Shown here: one piece after another, positions 54,341 through 64,000 of the stretch
How the letters are laid out: each line of letters opens with the position of its first letter
How positions within the stretch are numbered: position 1 is the first letter of the stretch
NCBI GenBank assembly: GCA_018340375.1
Contig: JAFFJZ010000004.1
Location: forward strand, 21,674,001-21,738,000
Direction of reading: 5' to 3'
Source: Gonatopus flavifemur
Lineage: Eukaryota > Arthropoda > Insecta > Hymenoptera > Dryinidae
Length of the DNA stretch: 64,000 nt
Program-made: the position numbers and the translations under genes
Notes under the pieces: model-generated
Seen by the model: the letters and a program-made list of their open reading frames with translations, nothing else
Database searches by the model: none
Told to the model about the DNA's origin: nothing

Positions 54341-55830
54341 TTTATGTTTATTGAGGTATTCTAAGTAACTACTCATGGATAATCAGACGATTTTCAAACT
54401 CTTGTTTCGAGGTTGCGTAGGTTAACGTTGGCATATATTTTCTTAATTGGAGATCATTAAACAGGGTTCCCACAGACTTCTCACAATTTTTTTTCCAGGA
54501 AAATTCCAGGACATTTGGAAAATTTTCAAGACCGACAAGTAACCGATCAAACTTATGATATTTCACATTGAACACAATGAACAACCGATGATATGAAGGA
54601 ATCCCACAATCCCAAATGCAAATTGCGGATATGGTCTTCTAATCTTCAGTGATTTTGATTCATTTCTTATTCAGTGGGATCAGTGCTGTATACTTTCTGT
54701 ATACGTGATTGTATTCCTTCAATCACTTTTAAATACATAATACTGAGTTTACCGAGTGTTCGTAATGAATCAATATTCACTGAAATCACGAAGATTTGTC
54801 CTCACGAAGCTTTACGATATCTGGGTAGGGAGTGTATTGAACGATTTGTTGATTTGAACAAAAATTTAGAGTGGATCATGTGGAACGAATATAAGAATCG
54901 AGAATTCATCAACTCTCTAATTGTACACTCGATAATTTAATTCAACACAAATTTCAGAGTTCAATATATCCCAAATATGGGAGTTTTAAAAGAGCTCGTG
55001 ATGAATACAATGTGTTCATGAAAAGCTCTTTGAGAACTCTTGTGTTATCTGCCATATGAATTTTATTGAGGCATGGACTTCTTTTAAGGTAGTTTTCCAG
55101 AGGAATTCAGAATCAAATTTGAACAATTGTTTTTAAGTAAAGCGCCAAAGTCAAAGGAATTTGATAATCATATTCGTTGGGGTTTATATTCTTATTTATG
55201 ACGGAAAAACAAAGTAACTCGAAGTATAAACAAATAACTTCAGCACATCCAAATAAAATCATCATGGTTTTCATGGTTTATTTTTAGAAAAATTTTTATC
55301 TTCAATCCAATTCTTATCTATAATGGCTTATTTTGTTTTTTACAAAATTTTGAAAAACTCAACAATCGCAACTCTTCATATATTTGATCTTTACAATAAT
55401 TACTCGTGCTGGTTTATTGATAGGGCAGTACATTTCTGCAAACAAAAACGTATGATAGTGTCATGATGACAAATATAAAAAAATCTCCACGGTGAAAATT
55501 TTTAAAATTACATGAGGAACAGAATAAAACATCATAAGTCGAATGCGGATTTGAAATAAAAATTTGTTTAGAAAAGAACTTTTTTCAGGTATTATCCAGA
55601 CCAGGGGATAGAATTGGTTAAAATGGTGAAAATCGGTCAAATTTGGTCATTTTAATCATTCATTTCATGTATCTTGTATATGGAGTAGGATTACAGATTA
55701 CCCTGGTTAAAATCGTATAGCAATTCATAAGAAAATTACATTACACGCATCATGAAACATTAGGGAGCATTACGGATTTGGCAACAATGTATTCATAATG
55801 TGTCATAGTAAGAATATTTGTATGGTTGAA
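54341..55830. other. No gene assigned
   Basis: CCACAGAC..CCAGGAAAATTCCAGGACAT at ~54,470-54,530 belongs to the dispersed GGGTTCCCACA family (also 60,640-60,810). Remaining sequence is AT-rich and unremarkable; open frame 54,674-54,940 unrecognised. Confidence 0.35.
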
Positions 55831-55831
55831 G

Positions 55832-56022
55832 TTTGAATCGTTTACAGAAACGGAACGAAAATTCTATCTCAGAAAATCTGATGAATTGTCGACATTTAGT
55901 TTTTCGAAAAAATTCCTTGGGAAGGGAAACATTGTTTGAAAAACGTCCTGCGAGATTTTGGGTGTTCAATAGCTGAGTATTCCGTTATTTGATCACTGAT
56001 TCGTTTCAATAAACGATTCAAA
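55832..56022. mobile_element. TTTGAATCGTTTA family element, best complete copy
   Basis: Ends GTTTGAATCGTTTACAGAAA and TTTCAATAAACGATTCAAA. Carries CAGAAAATCTGATGAATTG and GATTTTGGGTGTTCAATAGC. 191 bp, non-coding. It is the reference used to interpret the interrupted copy at 57,902-60,330. Confidence 0.8.
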
Positions 56023-56248
56023 TTCCAGAAACATCAATATCTCCTTATTAATTGCTATGAGACTTTAATCAAGGATATATGTCCAATGGGAAATCTCTAT
56101 ACGCAATCATATGTGTTTTTGTCTCGCACAAAATTGAATATTGAACGAAAAGGACACAAATAGTTGCACATAGACAGTCCCTATTGTAAGTCCTCTCATG
56201 GGAAATCCTGATGCTTGCATTTCGACAGAATTACATCGCGGAATCGTT

Positions 56249-56432
56249 AATAATGAAACAAATCGATGGATTTCTAAAATTTGTTACCATATATACGATA
56301 AACATCTACGGAAGACCAACATACACATCGATCGGGGAATCATTGGCTAGTTGTGTTGGTTTAATATTGGATAATTATCGTATATATCGTAACAAATTAA
56401 GGAAATCTATCGATTTGTATCATTATCGGAAA
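56249..56432. mobile_element. Foldback element
   Basis: TAATGAAACAAATCGATGGA .. AAATTTGTTACCATATATACGATAA pairs with TTATCGTATATATCGTAACA .. AAATCTATCGATTTGTATCA. Arms ~60 bp. The open frame 56,211-56,441 spans it and is accidental. Confidence 0.8.
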
Positions 56433-56525
56433 AGTCTCTAAAAAGAAAAGTCTAAGGAAAAAATATAATCGACAATTTCACGATGAAATTCCGACAAAAT
56501 GCAAGTATCAAGATTTTCCATGGAG

Positions 56526-56553
56526 TTTATTTGTGACAATCGTCACAAATAAA
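56526..56553. repeat. Short perfect hairpin TTTATTTGTGAC / GTCACAAATAAA
   Basis: Twelve-base arms, four-base loop. Could be a hairpin end or a chance palindrome. Confidence 0.6.
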
Positions 56554-56580
56554 AAAAAACCCTGGTGAAAAAAAACCTAT

Positions 56581-57426
56581 TCATTCCTACTGAACGTGCA
56601 AAATTCGGATTCAAATTTGAGCGGTTTTAAGTGGTTCCTATTAAAATTGATTGAATTTAAATCCGAATTTTGCACGTTTAAGGAGTAATATCACTTTGTG
56701 AACGGAAAAATAGACGTTATTTTCAAAGTGTTGCCATGGAGTCGGAAAAAATTATAAACGTATAGGATCTTTCGCATATGAAAGTACCAGTCTTTGGGTA
56801 CGAAAAACACTTTTTATTCAATTTTTTTAATTCGAAATGGTGGCATGGTAGAACGGTCAAAAAAAACATTTTTTTTCTCATGGTTAAAACGGGCGTACCG
56901 CTACAGGTCACAATTTTCAATTTAGAACAAAAAATAAAAAAGTTCCTCAAAATAAAGCACAAAACCTAGCTATCTACGTAGGATTCTTTCGGTATCAGCT
57001 TTTTTACTGATTTTATAGCCGTTTTTCGAACGATTTTTTCGAAGAAATACAAAAAAAATATTTCAAAACGACGCTATTTTCTTCAAAATTTGTTTTTCGA
57101 AAAAATCCTACGTAGATAGCCAGATTTTGAGCTATATTTTGAGGAACTTTTTCATTTTTTGTTCTAGATTGAAAATCGTGACCTGTAGTGGTACGCCCGT
57201 TTTAACCATGAGAAAAAAAATGTTATTTTTGACCGTTCTACCATGCCACCATTTCGAATTAAAAAAATTGAATAAAAAGTGTTTTTTGTACCCAAAGACT
57301 AGTACTTTCATATGCAAAAAAATCCCATACATTCATAATTTTTTTTGAATTCATGGCAACACTTTGAAAATAACGTCAATTTTTCTGTCCACAAAGTGAT
57401 ATTACCACCCCTTAATAGGAATGCAT
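56581..57426. mobile_element. ~116 bp MITE interrupted by the 56,682 element
   Basis: Left arm CATTCCTACTGAACGTGCAA .. ATTCGGATTCAAATT. The right arm AATTTAAATCCGAATTTTGC-ACGT is followed by the inserted element and then resumes as TTAATAGGAATG. With the insert and one TTAA removed, the two arms pair over ~36 bases with three or four mismatches. Confidence 0.85.
56682..57411. mobile_element. 730 bp palindromic element with TTAA target duplication
   Basis: TTAA at 56,678-56,681 and 57,412-57,415. Ends GGAGTAATATCACTTTGTG and CACAAAGTGATATTACCACCCC. Arms of ~290 bp are inverted copies at about 90 percent, with a ~120 bp centre that itself contains AAAATCCTACGTAGATAGC and its mirror. Mirror-image open frames on the two arms confirm it. 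No transposase. piggyBac-like by target site. The insertion point is proven by the interrupted MITE. Confidence 0.9.
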
Positions 57427-57427
57427 A

Positions 57428-57696
57428 CACTGTTAGAAAAATCTGTCTTAAACTTGACAATATTATTATGAAGTTTTTTGCATAAGCATTTTATTGAATT
57501 TCATACGAAATTTTATATGAAATTTCATATTCTCATAATAAATTTCATGTTTTCATATTAAATTTAATAATCGTTCTTAAACTTAATATGGAAATATGAA
57601 ATTTCATAAAGAATTTCGTATGAAATTTAATAAAATGTTTATGTAAAAAACTTCATAATATTATTGTTAAGTTTAAGACAGATTTTTCTAACGGTG
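57428..57696. mobile_element. TA-flanked MITE, CACTGTTAGAAAAATCTG ends
   Basis: Ends CACTGTTAGAAAAATCTGTC and GACAGATTTTTCTAACGGTG; TTAAACTT and TTTTATTGAATTTCATACGA mirrored inside. TA at 57,426-57,427 and 57,697-57,698. Confidence 0.9.
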
Positions 57697-58289
57697 TAGG
57701 TTTCTTTATCAGGGTAGGCTTTCTTCTGGTTGAACATGGTATTGATAAAACGGCAGTTGAATCATGTTTGTATCATCTTAATTTTGCTGAAACTCATTTG
57801 AAACCACCATGACAATTGGACCGAAGAAGCAGCGTGCTAATTATTAGAAAAGTATTTTTCCATGTGGTCTGCATCGTTCTGTTCATGTGATGTTCTAGAA
57901 ATTTGAATCGTTTATGGGCATTTCCACGAAAAGCGTCATTTTTCTGTCCCTCTCCATTCATAACCAATTCTGTGAATGAAATCCAATTTTGTGTGCGTGA
58001 AAATATCAATTCAGACTTCCCAATGTAGGAAAAATAACTCAAGATGATCGCAGAAGTTCTTGAGAACGGATATAACTTATAGTGATTGAACAAAGTACGA
58101 AAAACATGAGTTTTGATTTGTCCCTGGGTACAAATTGACTACTTCGCTTGCTCACAACATTTCTGCGCGTTCCTGAAACGTTTTAACAAAAATCAGCCGA
58201 ACAATTGACACCTCAAGCTACTCAAATTACATGAGTATGACACTGTGCTATCAATCCAATATCTGTCAAAAAAACCGCGAATTTGTGTC

Positions 58290-58850
58290 CCGATTTTGAA
58301 ATCCCCTCCGACACTTTTAGAAGTAGGAATCGCGCGCATCTACTTAGGATCAATTTCCTTGGATTTTCTATTAGTTTTAGGCTATGGAAAGACACTCCGT
58401 AAAGCACAACGATGTGCTCCAAAAATTGTTGGAGTATTCAACTTCGAACAATCGAAAATCATAATTTCGTAAAAAAAATGTCCCCTCCATTATATCACTT
58501 CATCGCAAGAGTTTTCAAAGCACATCTTTCTATGTCTCATCAAATTGAATAGTACGTTGGGGCGAAGCAGTACACCAAAATTTGTTTCAATATTGCGTTG
58601 CGCGCAGGAGTTATTTCAGATTTAGAGCCAAAATGTCACCTCCGATCTCTCAGTAAAAATGTCCCCTCCAACACTCAGAGAGGTAGAAATCGCGCGCATC
58701 AACTTGGGGTCGATTTCCTTACATTTTCGATTAGTTTTAGGCTTCGGACAAATACTCTATGAAGGACAATGATGTGCTTCAAAAATTGTTGAAGTATTCG
58801 ACTTCCAAACATCGACAGTTATGGTTTCAAAAATAACACCCACTTGAAGA
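58290..58850 (+). repeat. Direct repeat, ~170 bp copies 360 bp apart
   Basis: ATCGCGCGCATC at 58,329 and 58,689, each preceded by a CCCTCC.ACAC block and followed by GATTAGTTTTAGGCT-like sequence and CAAAAATTGTTG[GA]AGTATTC[AG]ACTTC. Inside the 57,916-60,043 element. Confidence 0.8.
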
Positions 58851-59489
58851 TTATAACTTTTAGGAAAATGAGTTTTTCATCGGATCTTTGTACATAAATG
58901 ACATTATACAGAAACCGATACGTGATTCCATCAGAATAAACTCCTACAAAACCACTCTAGAAATTTTACGCTGATTATTTATATCGAAATTTCCAACCGA
59001 AAAAGGTATTTTTCTGAAATTTTTTATATTTTATGTCTTCTTGATAAATCAATATCAACTGAATAAATCGACCATCATATTACAAATTTGTCTTCAATTA
59101 TACTTCATTTTATGGTATCGTTGGCTTCATCTTACAAAACAAACAAGAAGCGCTCACATGAAAATTTGCATGCGATTCGCTTATAATACTGATTGTAACA
59201 GGTTTTCATAAAAAAAAATTCGTTTATAATAGTACTCATGAAAATTGGTCATGAAGAATGTTACAAACACCTGTTATTTGTAAACACATAGTTATAAACA
59301 ATCATCTACACAAATTACATAAAAATCCTTATTCTTTTGATTTCGTTCATTTTTCAAGTTTAAGAAAACAAACTTTTAGGAAACTTTTCCTCAGAACATT
59401 TGAAGTTTTAAAAATATTTTTCGAAGTATTTTAGAAAATTTGATCGCATGATTCAAAAATACTTGAAATCAGCGCCTTATTCCGTCACC

Positions 59490-59830
59490 ATCGAATGGAA
59501 GGGGAGTCAGTACAAATTCATTTATTCCAAAGGTAGTCAGCAACCCCAAGAACCTCTATATGGTGGTTTTGAATGAAATGCGGTGATATTTCAAGTTTTT
59601 GGTCGCCATATTGGATCCACCATTTTGAATTTCTAAAATCGGAGTTCGGATTTGTACTCAGCGACCCCAAAAACCCCTATGTGGTGATTCTTAATGGAAT
59701 CGGGTGACATCTCAAGTTTTTGACCGCCATCTTGGATCCGCCATTTTGAATTTTCAAAATCCGAGGTCAGATTCGTAACCAGTGACCCAAAAAACCTTCG
59801 TATACCAATTTCCACGAAAATCCGTTGATT
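59490..59830 (-). repeat. ~112 bp tandem repeat, reverse copy of the 14,250 family
   Basis: CCGCCATTTTGAATTT and CAG[CT]GACCC.AAAACC recur with ~112 base spacing. The reverse complement matches the AAATTC.AAATGGC / TGAATAC units at 14,250-14,555. Confidence 0.75.
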
Positions 59831-60330
59831 TAGAACACGTGTGCCGCAAAGGGTTGAATAAGATTTAAAAATTTAACTAGAATAATTTGTCAAAACCGAG
59901 CGCAAGCTGGGAGCTCAGCACCACACTGAAAAATCGACTTCAATAAATATATATAACATAAGAAAAAAGTTTGAATGGTGTGCCTCAACATTTTTTTGAT
60001 CGTGTTTTTTTAACAAAATATGACACTTTCCGTGGAAATGCCCTTATAGAAACGAAACAAATATTTTAAATCGCAGAATCTGATGAATCATCGATGTTCA
60101 TATTCTTGAATTGATCAATCAACAATTAGCGTGTATCAGTCTTGGTCCTACTTTGGCGCAGTCTTAGGCCCATACTGTCAAGGGTGGGGGGGGGGGCATG
60201 CTCGATCCATGTAGGCCTCATCGTACATACATGTTGGGGTTCCTTAGAACTGGAAACTTCGTTAAGAGGCTGCACTTCAAGATTTCAGATCTTAAACAGT
60301 CGAGTGATTCGTTTTAATTAACGATTCAAA

Positions 60331-61339
60331 ATTGAACAACGTACAGTATTTATCCGAAAATTATAGGACCTTTCAGAATGCGATCGTGGACATTTTTGAC
60401 CAAAAATTTAGAAAAACCCCAGGCCGACGAAAATTCGTTGAAACCATAATAAAAACCAGGGTTGGCTAAAAGGTTTCAACTCTGTTTCGTTCGGATGTGC
60501 TTCAAGTTATTTGTTTATATTTCGAGTTGGTTTGTTTTCCTGTCATAAATAAGAATACAAACCTCAACGAAGAAGATTATAAAATTCCTTCAACTTTGTT
60601 TTTCTGCTTGGCAATAATTTTTCAAATTCAATTCTGGATTCCGCTGAGCACCTACCCAAAAATATTATGGAATTTTGAGATTCCCAGGACGTTTGAGAAA
60701 ATTTCAGGACGAATGAGCAAAATTGCGGAATTTAAGGTGTTTCCCAGTACTGGAAAAATTTTCCGAAATTTCAGGCTTCCAGGTTTTCCAGGACGTGTGG
60801 GAACCCAGCATTAGGTTTCTTTTTCAAGAGGACACAAGAGCGCAGAGACAAAACCCACATAGCACAAATGTCTTAATAATATCCTCAGGATATTCTGACA
60901 ATATTACAATGTCTCCAGAATGTTGCAGAATATTCCCAAGATATTACTGACACATTTGCGCTATCTGGGAAGTACTTGCAACTGAACTAATATAGAAGCC
61001 TGAAATTCTCAGGGATGATCTAAAAACATAAACAAATGATTAATCGAATTGATTCGATTCGTTAGGTCAAGAAATGACATGAATGAAGAAGAACCTTTGA
61101 AATACGCAGTGCGTAATAGTCTAGTCTCGTTTGATCCTCATTGTTTCGCCTTTCCTCTTATGATTCCCCTTACAAATACAAATAATCGGACGATGCACCG
61201 TGTGTCCCACGAGGGACCAGCAGTATCAGCACACACCATGTGTGTATACATATGTATACCATTTCATATCCCGCGCTGGCTGCGTTTTCAACGCGCATGG
61301 TCCGATCCAGTGAGTTCCATTTCATTCCACCCGTTCGGT
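60331..61339. other. No gene; CAGGA-type repeat and a small MITE
   Basis: 60,640-60,815 contains CCCAGGACGTTTGAGAAAAT, TTCCAGGTTTTCCAGGACG and GGGAACCCAGC, the dispersed GGGTTCCCAC family. The rest is unremarkable. Confidence 0.4.
60854..60969. mobile_element. Small MITE, CCCACATAGCAC ends
   Basis: CCCACATAGCACAAATGTC pairs with CACATTTGCGCTATCTGGG; the centre is AATATTC/GATATTCTGA words. 116 bp. Shares its terminus with 21,727-22,233. Confidence 0.75.
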
Positions 61340-61818
61340 ACGACTACACCTTTCATATATAAATATACGTGTGAGACAGGAAGCTGGTATTCGACACTCA
61401 TACATACTCGAAAATATATATAATCCATCACAACAACACGAGAAACCCAGCGCTCGCTGGCTGCCCCTGCTGTTGCTGCTGCTGCTGCTACTACTGCTAC
61501 TACCGCTGCTGCTAGCTCGGTGCGTTCGTTTCAGCTCGCGTAGGGTTCAGTCACGTTCGTGCCATCGCGTCGACGCGACGTGACACAGTGTCGAATCGCT
61601 GCGTCATCTCCAATGATTTCAATTCAACATTCCGATCCAAAGTTCAGTTCACTGAAAAATATAATGAAACGTAATCAAAAGTGCCTTGAAAATAGTGTGA
61701 CGTGAAAGTATATATATTATTATTTGTTTATGTATGGAACTCTACGTCGTTATCACTTCGATCTCTTCTGAGATTTGACATTTTTTTCATTGGAAAAAAC
61801 TGTGAGGAAGAGGAGGAT
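61340..61818 (+). promoter_or_regulatory. Promoter-like region with 5' untranslated exon
   Basis: CATATATAAATATAC at ~61,355 is a TATA candidate. GGTTCAGTCACG at ~61,546 matches the insect initiator TCAGT, with CGACG at +28 to +32 close to the DPE consensus. A CTG/GCTGCT run (61,466-61,515) and CpG-rich CGTCGACGCGACGTG follow. GC content rises sharply against the surroundings. A strong donor (GAGAT then GTAAGT) at 61,833 closes the exon. The gene served is not shown; an alternative milton promoter is plausible by position and strand. Confidence 0.5.
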
Positions 61819-61832
61819 CATGTCCCACGAGA
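61819..61832 (+). other. Start codon and splice donor at the end of the untranslated exon
   Basis: ATGTCCCACGAGAT followed by GTAAGT. If spliced to the acceptor at 62,721 this ATG reads six codons (MSHEIS) and stops, so it would be an upstream open reading frame ahead of the ATG at 62,736. Confidence 0.3.
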
Positions 61833-62721
61833 TGTAAGTGTTGTACAAGAACAACGAACAACGTGAAACGAAAATCCAACCAGCTGCGCAAATGTCCCTA
61901 GATAACCCTGGTTTGAATAGGAACCAGTCGTAATAGCAGTCGTCTCCTTTCGCATGCCGATGTGATCGATTGTTGTTTTCTCTTTGAATTTATCTTCGAA
62001 TCGATCGGAGAGCCCGTTGACCCTTTTTTCACACATCATAGGTTATGTTATCGAGTTAAATCGGTCTCTTCCTATCTTTTTCTCTCTTTTCCTTTGAGAG
62101 CCGACAGTTGATTGCTGGAATATGCGATTGTTAGTCACGCGTTACAATCGCTCATTCGAGGGGAATTCGAGTGGCATTCACTTTTACGGTGACAGCTTCG
62201 TTAATTGAATATAAATATCGATGCTTTAGCTTGGGAGTAGGAATCCACGATATTTTTTTATAGAAACTTTGTCGAGTTTATATTGAATTCTATAAATTAT
62301 CGATAAAAATTTTATACAAATTGTATATAAAGTCTAGATAACCTGTGATGTCGTGCACCTTCTACTATCCACTTGCGAGTTTATAGGGAAATCTTCTAAT
62401 AAATACCATTAACATCAACAAATAACATCGACAAACGAAATAACCTAAAATCCGAATTATATCTTCCAAATTGATTGATCTGATTTTCTGACTTCAAAAA
62501 CATCCATTCAATTTCTTTTCCGTTAATGAGATTTCCACTAGTTTTCAAAACGAGGAACATAGAGACATTTGTTGCCTTTCAATTGTCATTTCTCTAGAAT
62601 TTTCAATACTTTCAATCAATTTCTATTCCCCAACTGTGTAAAGAATAGATAAGAATATTGTCTGTTGTTTTCACAGCATGCCGGTATTTTGGGTTATGAA
62701 TATTTTATACTTCATTCGTAG
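61833..62721. other. Putative short intron, no other feature
   Basis: Contains a reverse-oriented CACGATATT repeat relative at 62,245-62,360. Otherwise unique. Confidence 0.3.
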
Positions 62722-62843
62722 TTCATAAATTGAAAATGATCGCTCGTGCTCCGGGTGGAGGAAAGAGAACACACAGCATACTCTGGTTGAAAAAGTCTAT
62801 TGAAACGCATTGCTTAATGGAATTTGATAAAAACTTGGCAACG
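62722..62843 (+). CDS. Candidate first coding exon downstream of the 61.4 kb promoter
   Basis: Acceptor CTTCATTCGTAG, then ATG at 62,736 in a good context (AAAATGATC), then 36 codons: MIARAPGGGKRTHSILWLKK, SIETHCLMEFDKNLAT, ending at donor GTGAGT in phase 0. Codon composition is less AT-biased than flanks. I do not recognise the peptide. It may be an alternative N-terminus for milton or for an unseen gene. The phase is incompatible with joining directly to the exon after 27,416, so an intermediate exon would be needed. Confidence 0.35.
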
Positions 62844-63034
62844 GTGAGTGATCATTCAACCTTATTGGATTCCCATTGAATCTGATTATTCCAACAGATT
62901 ACCATGGATTTCAAAGTGGATAAACAAGTACGAATGGTCATTTACCGTTGATTAATAGGATTCGATAGACTTGAGCTGTTATCGAAGTCTTTATGAAATC
63001 TTTAACGCCTTCAAATAGACTGATTAACCCTTAA

Positions 63035-63592
63035 CAGCCACATGGGGTAACTCATTACCCCACGCTGAAAAACCCGGTCGGACAGGATGTGCAGATGTTT
63101 TGAGACTTTAAACTAATTGTGTCATGTTCGTTGACTAGTTCTTCAATACTTCTAATGGTTCAACTTGGTTAATTTATAAATGGCGTTCTAAAAACCGGTC
63201 ATATAAATCAAAATTCAGGGAAAATTGCAAAAAAATTCACTACTCCGCCATTTTACAATATTAACGACTAAAACTCCAGGGTCGTCCGCACAATATATAC
63301 CAGTACCACAAAAAAATAACAGTATCCACCAGTTATTCAAAAAGTATATTTATTTTGCAAAATTACTGGAAAGAAAAATGAAAAAAATTACAAATCATGA
63401 AATTGGATTTTAAATTCATATTCATGATTAGGAATGTGGAAATACCTACTATGTAGGTTTACTATGTAGTGCAATCACACCTCACACATGTCTGTTACCG
63501 GCAGATGCTGTTTGTTGTATTTATTTGAAAGGTTTGAGACCTCTAATTCCACTTTTTTTAAGCCTGGGGTAACTGGTCACCCCGTGTGGCCG
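63035..63592. mobile_element. TTAA-flanked element, C[AG]GCCACA[TC]GGGGT ends
   Basis: 558 bp between TTAA at 63,031-63,034 and 63,593-63,596. Left end CAGCCACATGGGGTAACTCA, right end GGTCACCCCGTGTGGCCG. A subterminal palindrome GGGGTAACTCATTACCCC is present. No transposase. piggyBac-like by target site. Confidence 0.85.
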
Positions 63593-63596
63593 TTAA

Positions 63597-64000
63597 GAGT
63601 TGAACGCTGTGTAGTAAAAGAGTGCGGGTAAGGTATTCGTTGATTTATCGTCCCTTAATTCACACCAAAAAACATAAACTTTACTTCCTACTAAGAAGAC
63701 ACCATACGATATAAGTGCAACAAGAAATCCACAAATACACGTAGCATCGTGTTTTCACAGGATAAATTCGTTAGAATATCAAAATAGCACGGATTTTGCA
63801 CTCCAAAGAAACACGTTGTAACGTTTTCGTTAGGGAATGAGCGTCAAGAAGCATAGTACTGAGACGGCAATTCTTCCCAAGTGGTTAGGCATTGAATTAC
63901 AACAATAGATAATAATAAGCATAACAATTCTTATAATTTACCAGACTATCTGAAGAGATGCCCAAGACCTAGAGAATGCTTCGCTTCTTTATTGAACGTT
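63597..64000. other. No feature recognised
   Basis: AT-rich unique sequence to the window end. Confidence 0.4.

Larger units (their letters stand above)
57916..60043. mobile_element. 2,128 bp element with TTAT target duplication
   Basis: Ends GGGCATTTCCACGAAAAG and CTTTCCGTGGAAATGCCC, flanked by TTAT at 57,912-57,915 and 60,044-60,047. Removing it rebuilds TTTGAATCGTTTATAGAAAC. No open frame resembles a transposase. The interior holds a ~360 bp period direct repeat and the 112 bp repeat below. A four-base TTA[AT] target suggests the piggyBac group or a relative. Confidence 0.85.
57902..60330. mobile_element. TTTGAATCGTTTA element interrupted by the 57,916 element
   Basis: Left terminus TTTGAATCGTTTAT ends at 57,915. 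After the 2,128 bp insert the element resumes at 60,048 with AGAAACGAAACAAATATTTT and AGAATCTGATGAATCATCG and closes near 60,330 with GTTTTAATTAACGATTCAAA. Rejoined at one TTAT it matches the intact copy at 55,832. Confidence 0.8.

Noticed and set aside
56723..57348. Pair of similar ~75-80 residue frames on opposite strands
   Set aside because: Mirror images produced by the 730 bp palindrome.
61371..61583. Poly-leucine frame (LLLLLLLLLLLL) at the promoter
   Set aside because: Comes from a CTG/GCT microsatellite within the untranslated exon; no acceptable start codon or continuation.
18691..64000. Search for the next milton exon (LC.ERV.QMTKTYND)
   Set aside because: No segment on the + strand downstream of 27,416 encodes this block, as far as reading by eye can tell.

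Overview
This is animal nuclear DNA, AT-rich, with long introns and very dense short transposons. It is most likely from an insect, and the range of foldback elements suggests Hymenoptera, although no single marker proves that. The only host gene I can name is milton (milt/TRAK), the adaptor that links kinesin to mitochondria through Miro. It runs on the + strand. Two exons are unmistakable, at 18,691-18,795 and 27,312-27,416, and they join in phase to give the start of the HAP1_N region. A third exon at 31-142 joins in phase to the first of these and is probably an upstream exon. The next milton exon is not in the window, so nearly everything here is milton intron or lies between alternative 5' exons.

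Layout. 1-18.7 kb: the first large intron, holding tandem repeats (121 bp and about 184 bp units), a cluster of long hairpins (4.75-5.34 kb), a 'CAGTACTGG' composite array (5.7-6.45 kb), a decayed MULE-type transposase split by a TA-flanked MITE (6.6-7.3 kb), many foldback elements and a possible small minus-strand gene at 15.6-16.4 kb. 18.8-27.3 kb: the second intron, with two abutting palindromic elements (19.0-20.5 kb), AATTTCA-rich degenerate repeats (20.6-22.7 kb) and a 2.19 kb element with short terminal inverted repeats that carries a nested MITE, a tRNA-like fragment and a hairpin with ~190 bp arms. 27.4-36.5 kb: a TTAA-flanked element, a 5'-truncated non-LTR retrotransposon with an open 692-codon reverse transcriptase frame, and more MITEs. 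36.5-50 kb: mostly unique sequence with dispersed elements. 50.1-50.6 kb: a probable nuclear copy of mitochondrial ND2. 52-61 kb: AGATATCT-type repeats and the best nested insertions (TTAA and TTAT target duplications). 61.3-61.85 kb: a promoter-like, GC-richer region with a probable non-coding first exon, followed by a possible first coding exon at 62.7 kb. 63.0-63.6 kb: another TTAA element.

Functional picture. One neuronal transport gene is spread over a long transcription unit and is packed with non-autonomous DNA transposons. They fall into at least four terminal-repeat groups: (1) TA-flanked elements ending CAC[TCG]G..AAAAAT; (2) TTAA/TTAT-flanked elements (piggyBac-like) ending GGGG, GGGC or C[AG]GCCACA; (3) elements ending CCC[AG][CT]GT[AG]GAAATT whose interiors differ completely from copy to copy; (4) elements built from AGATATCT/AGATGTCT words. 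Several nested insertions can be undone in the sequence to restore the interrupted host element, which defines their ends and target duplications without any database. No CRISPR array, complete tRNA, rRNA or bacterial-type gene is present.
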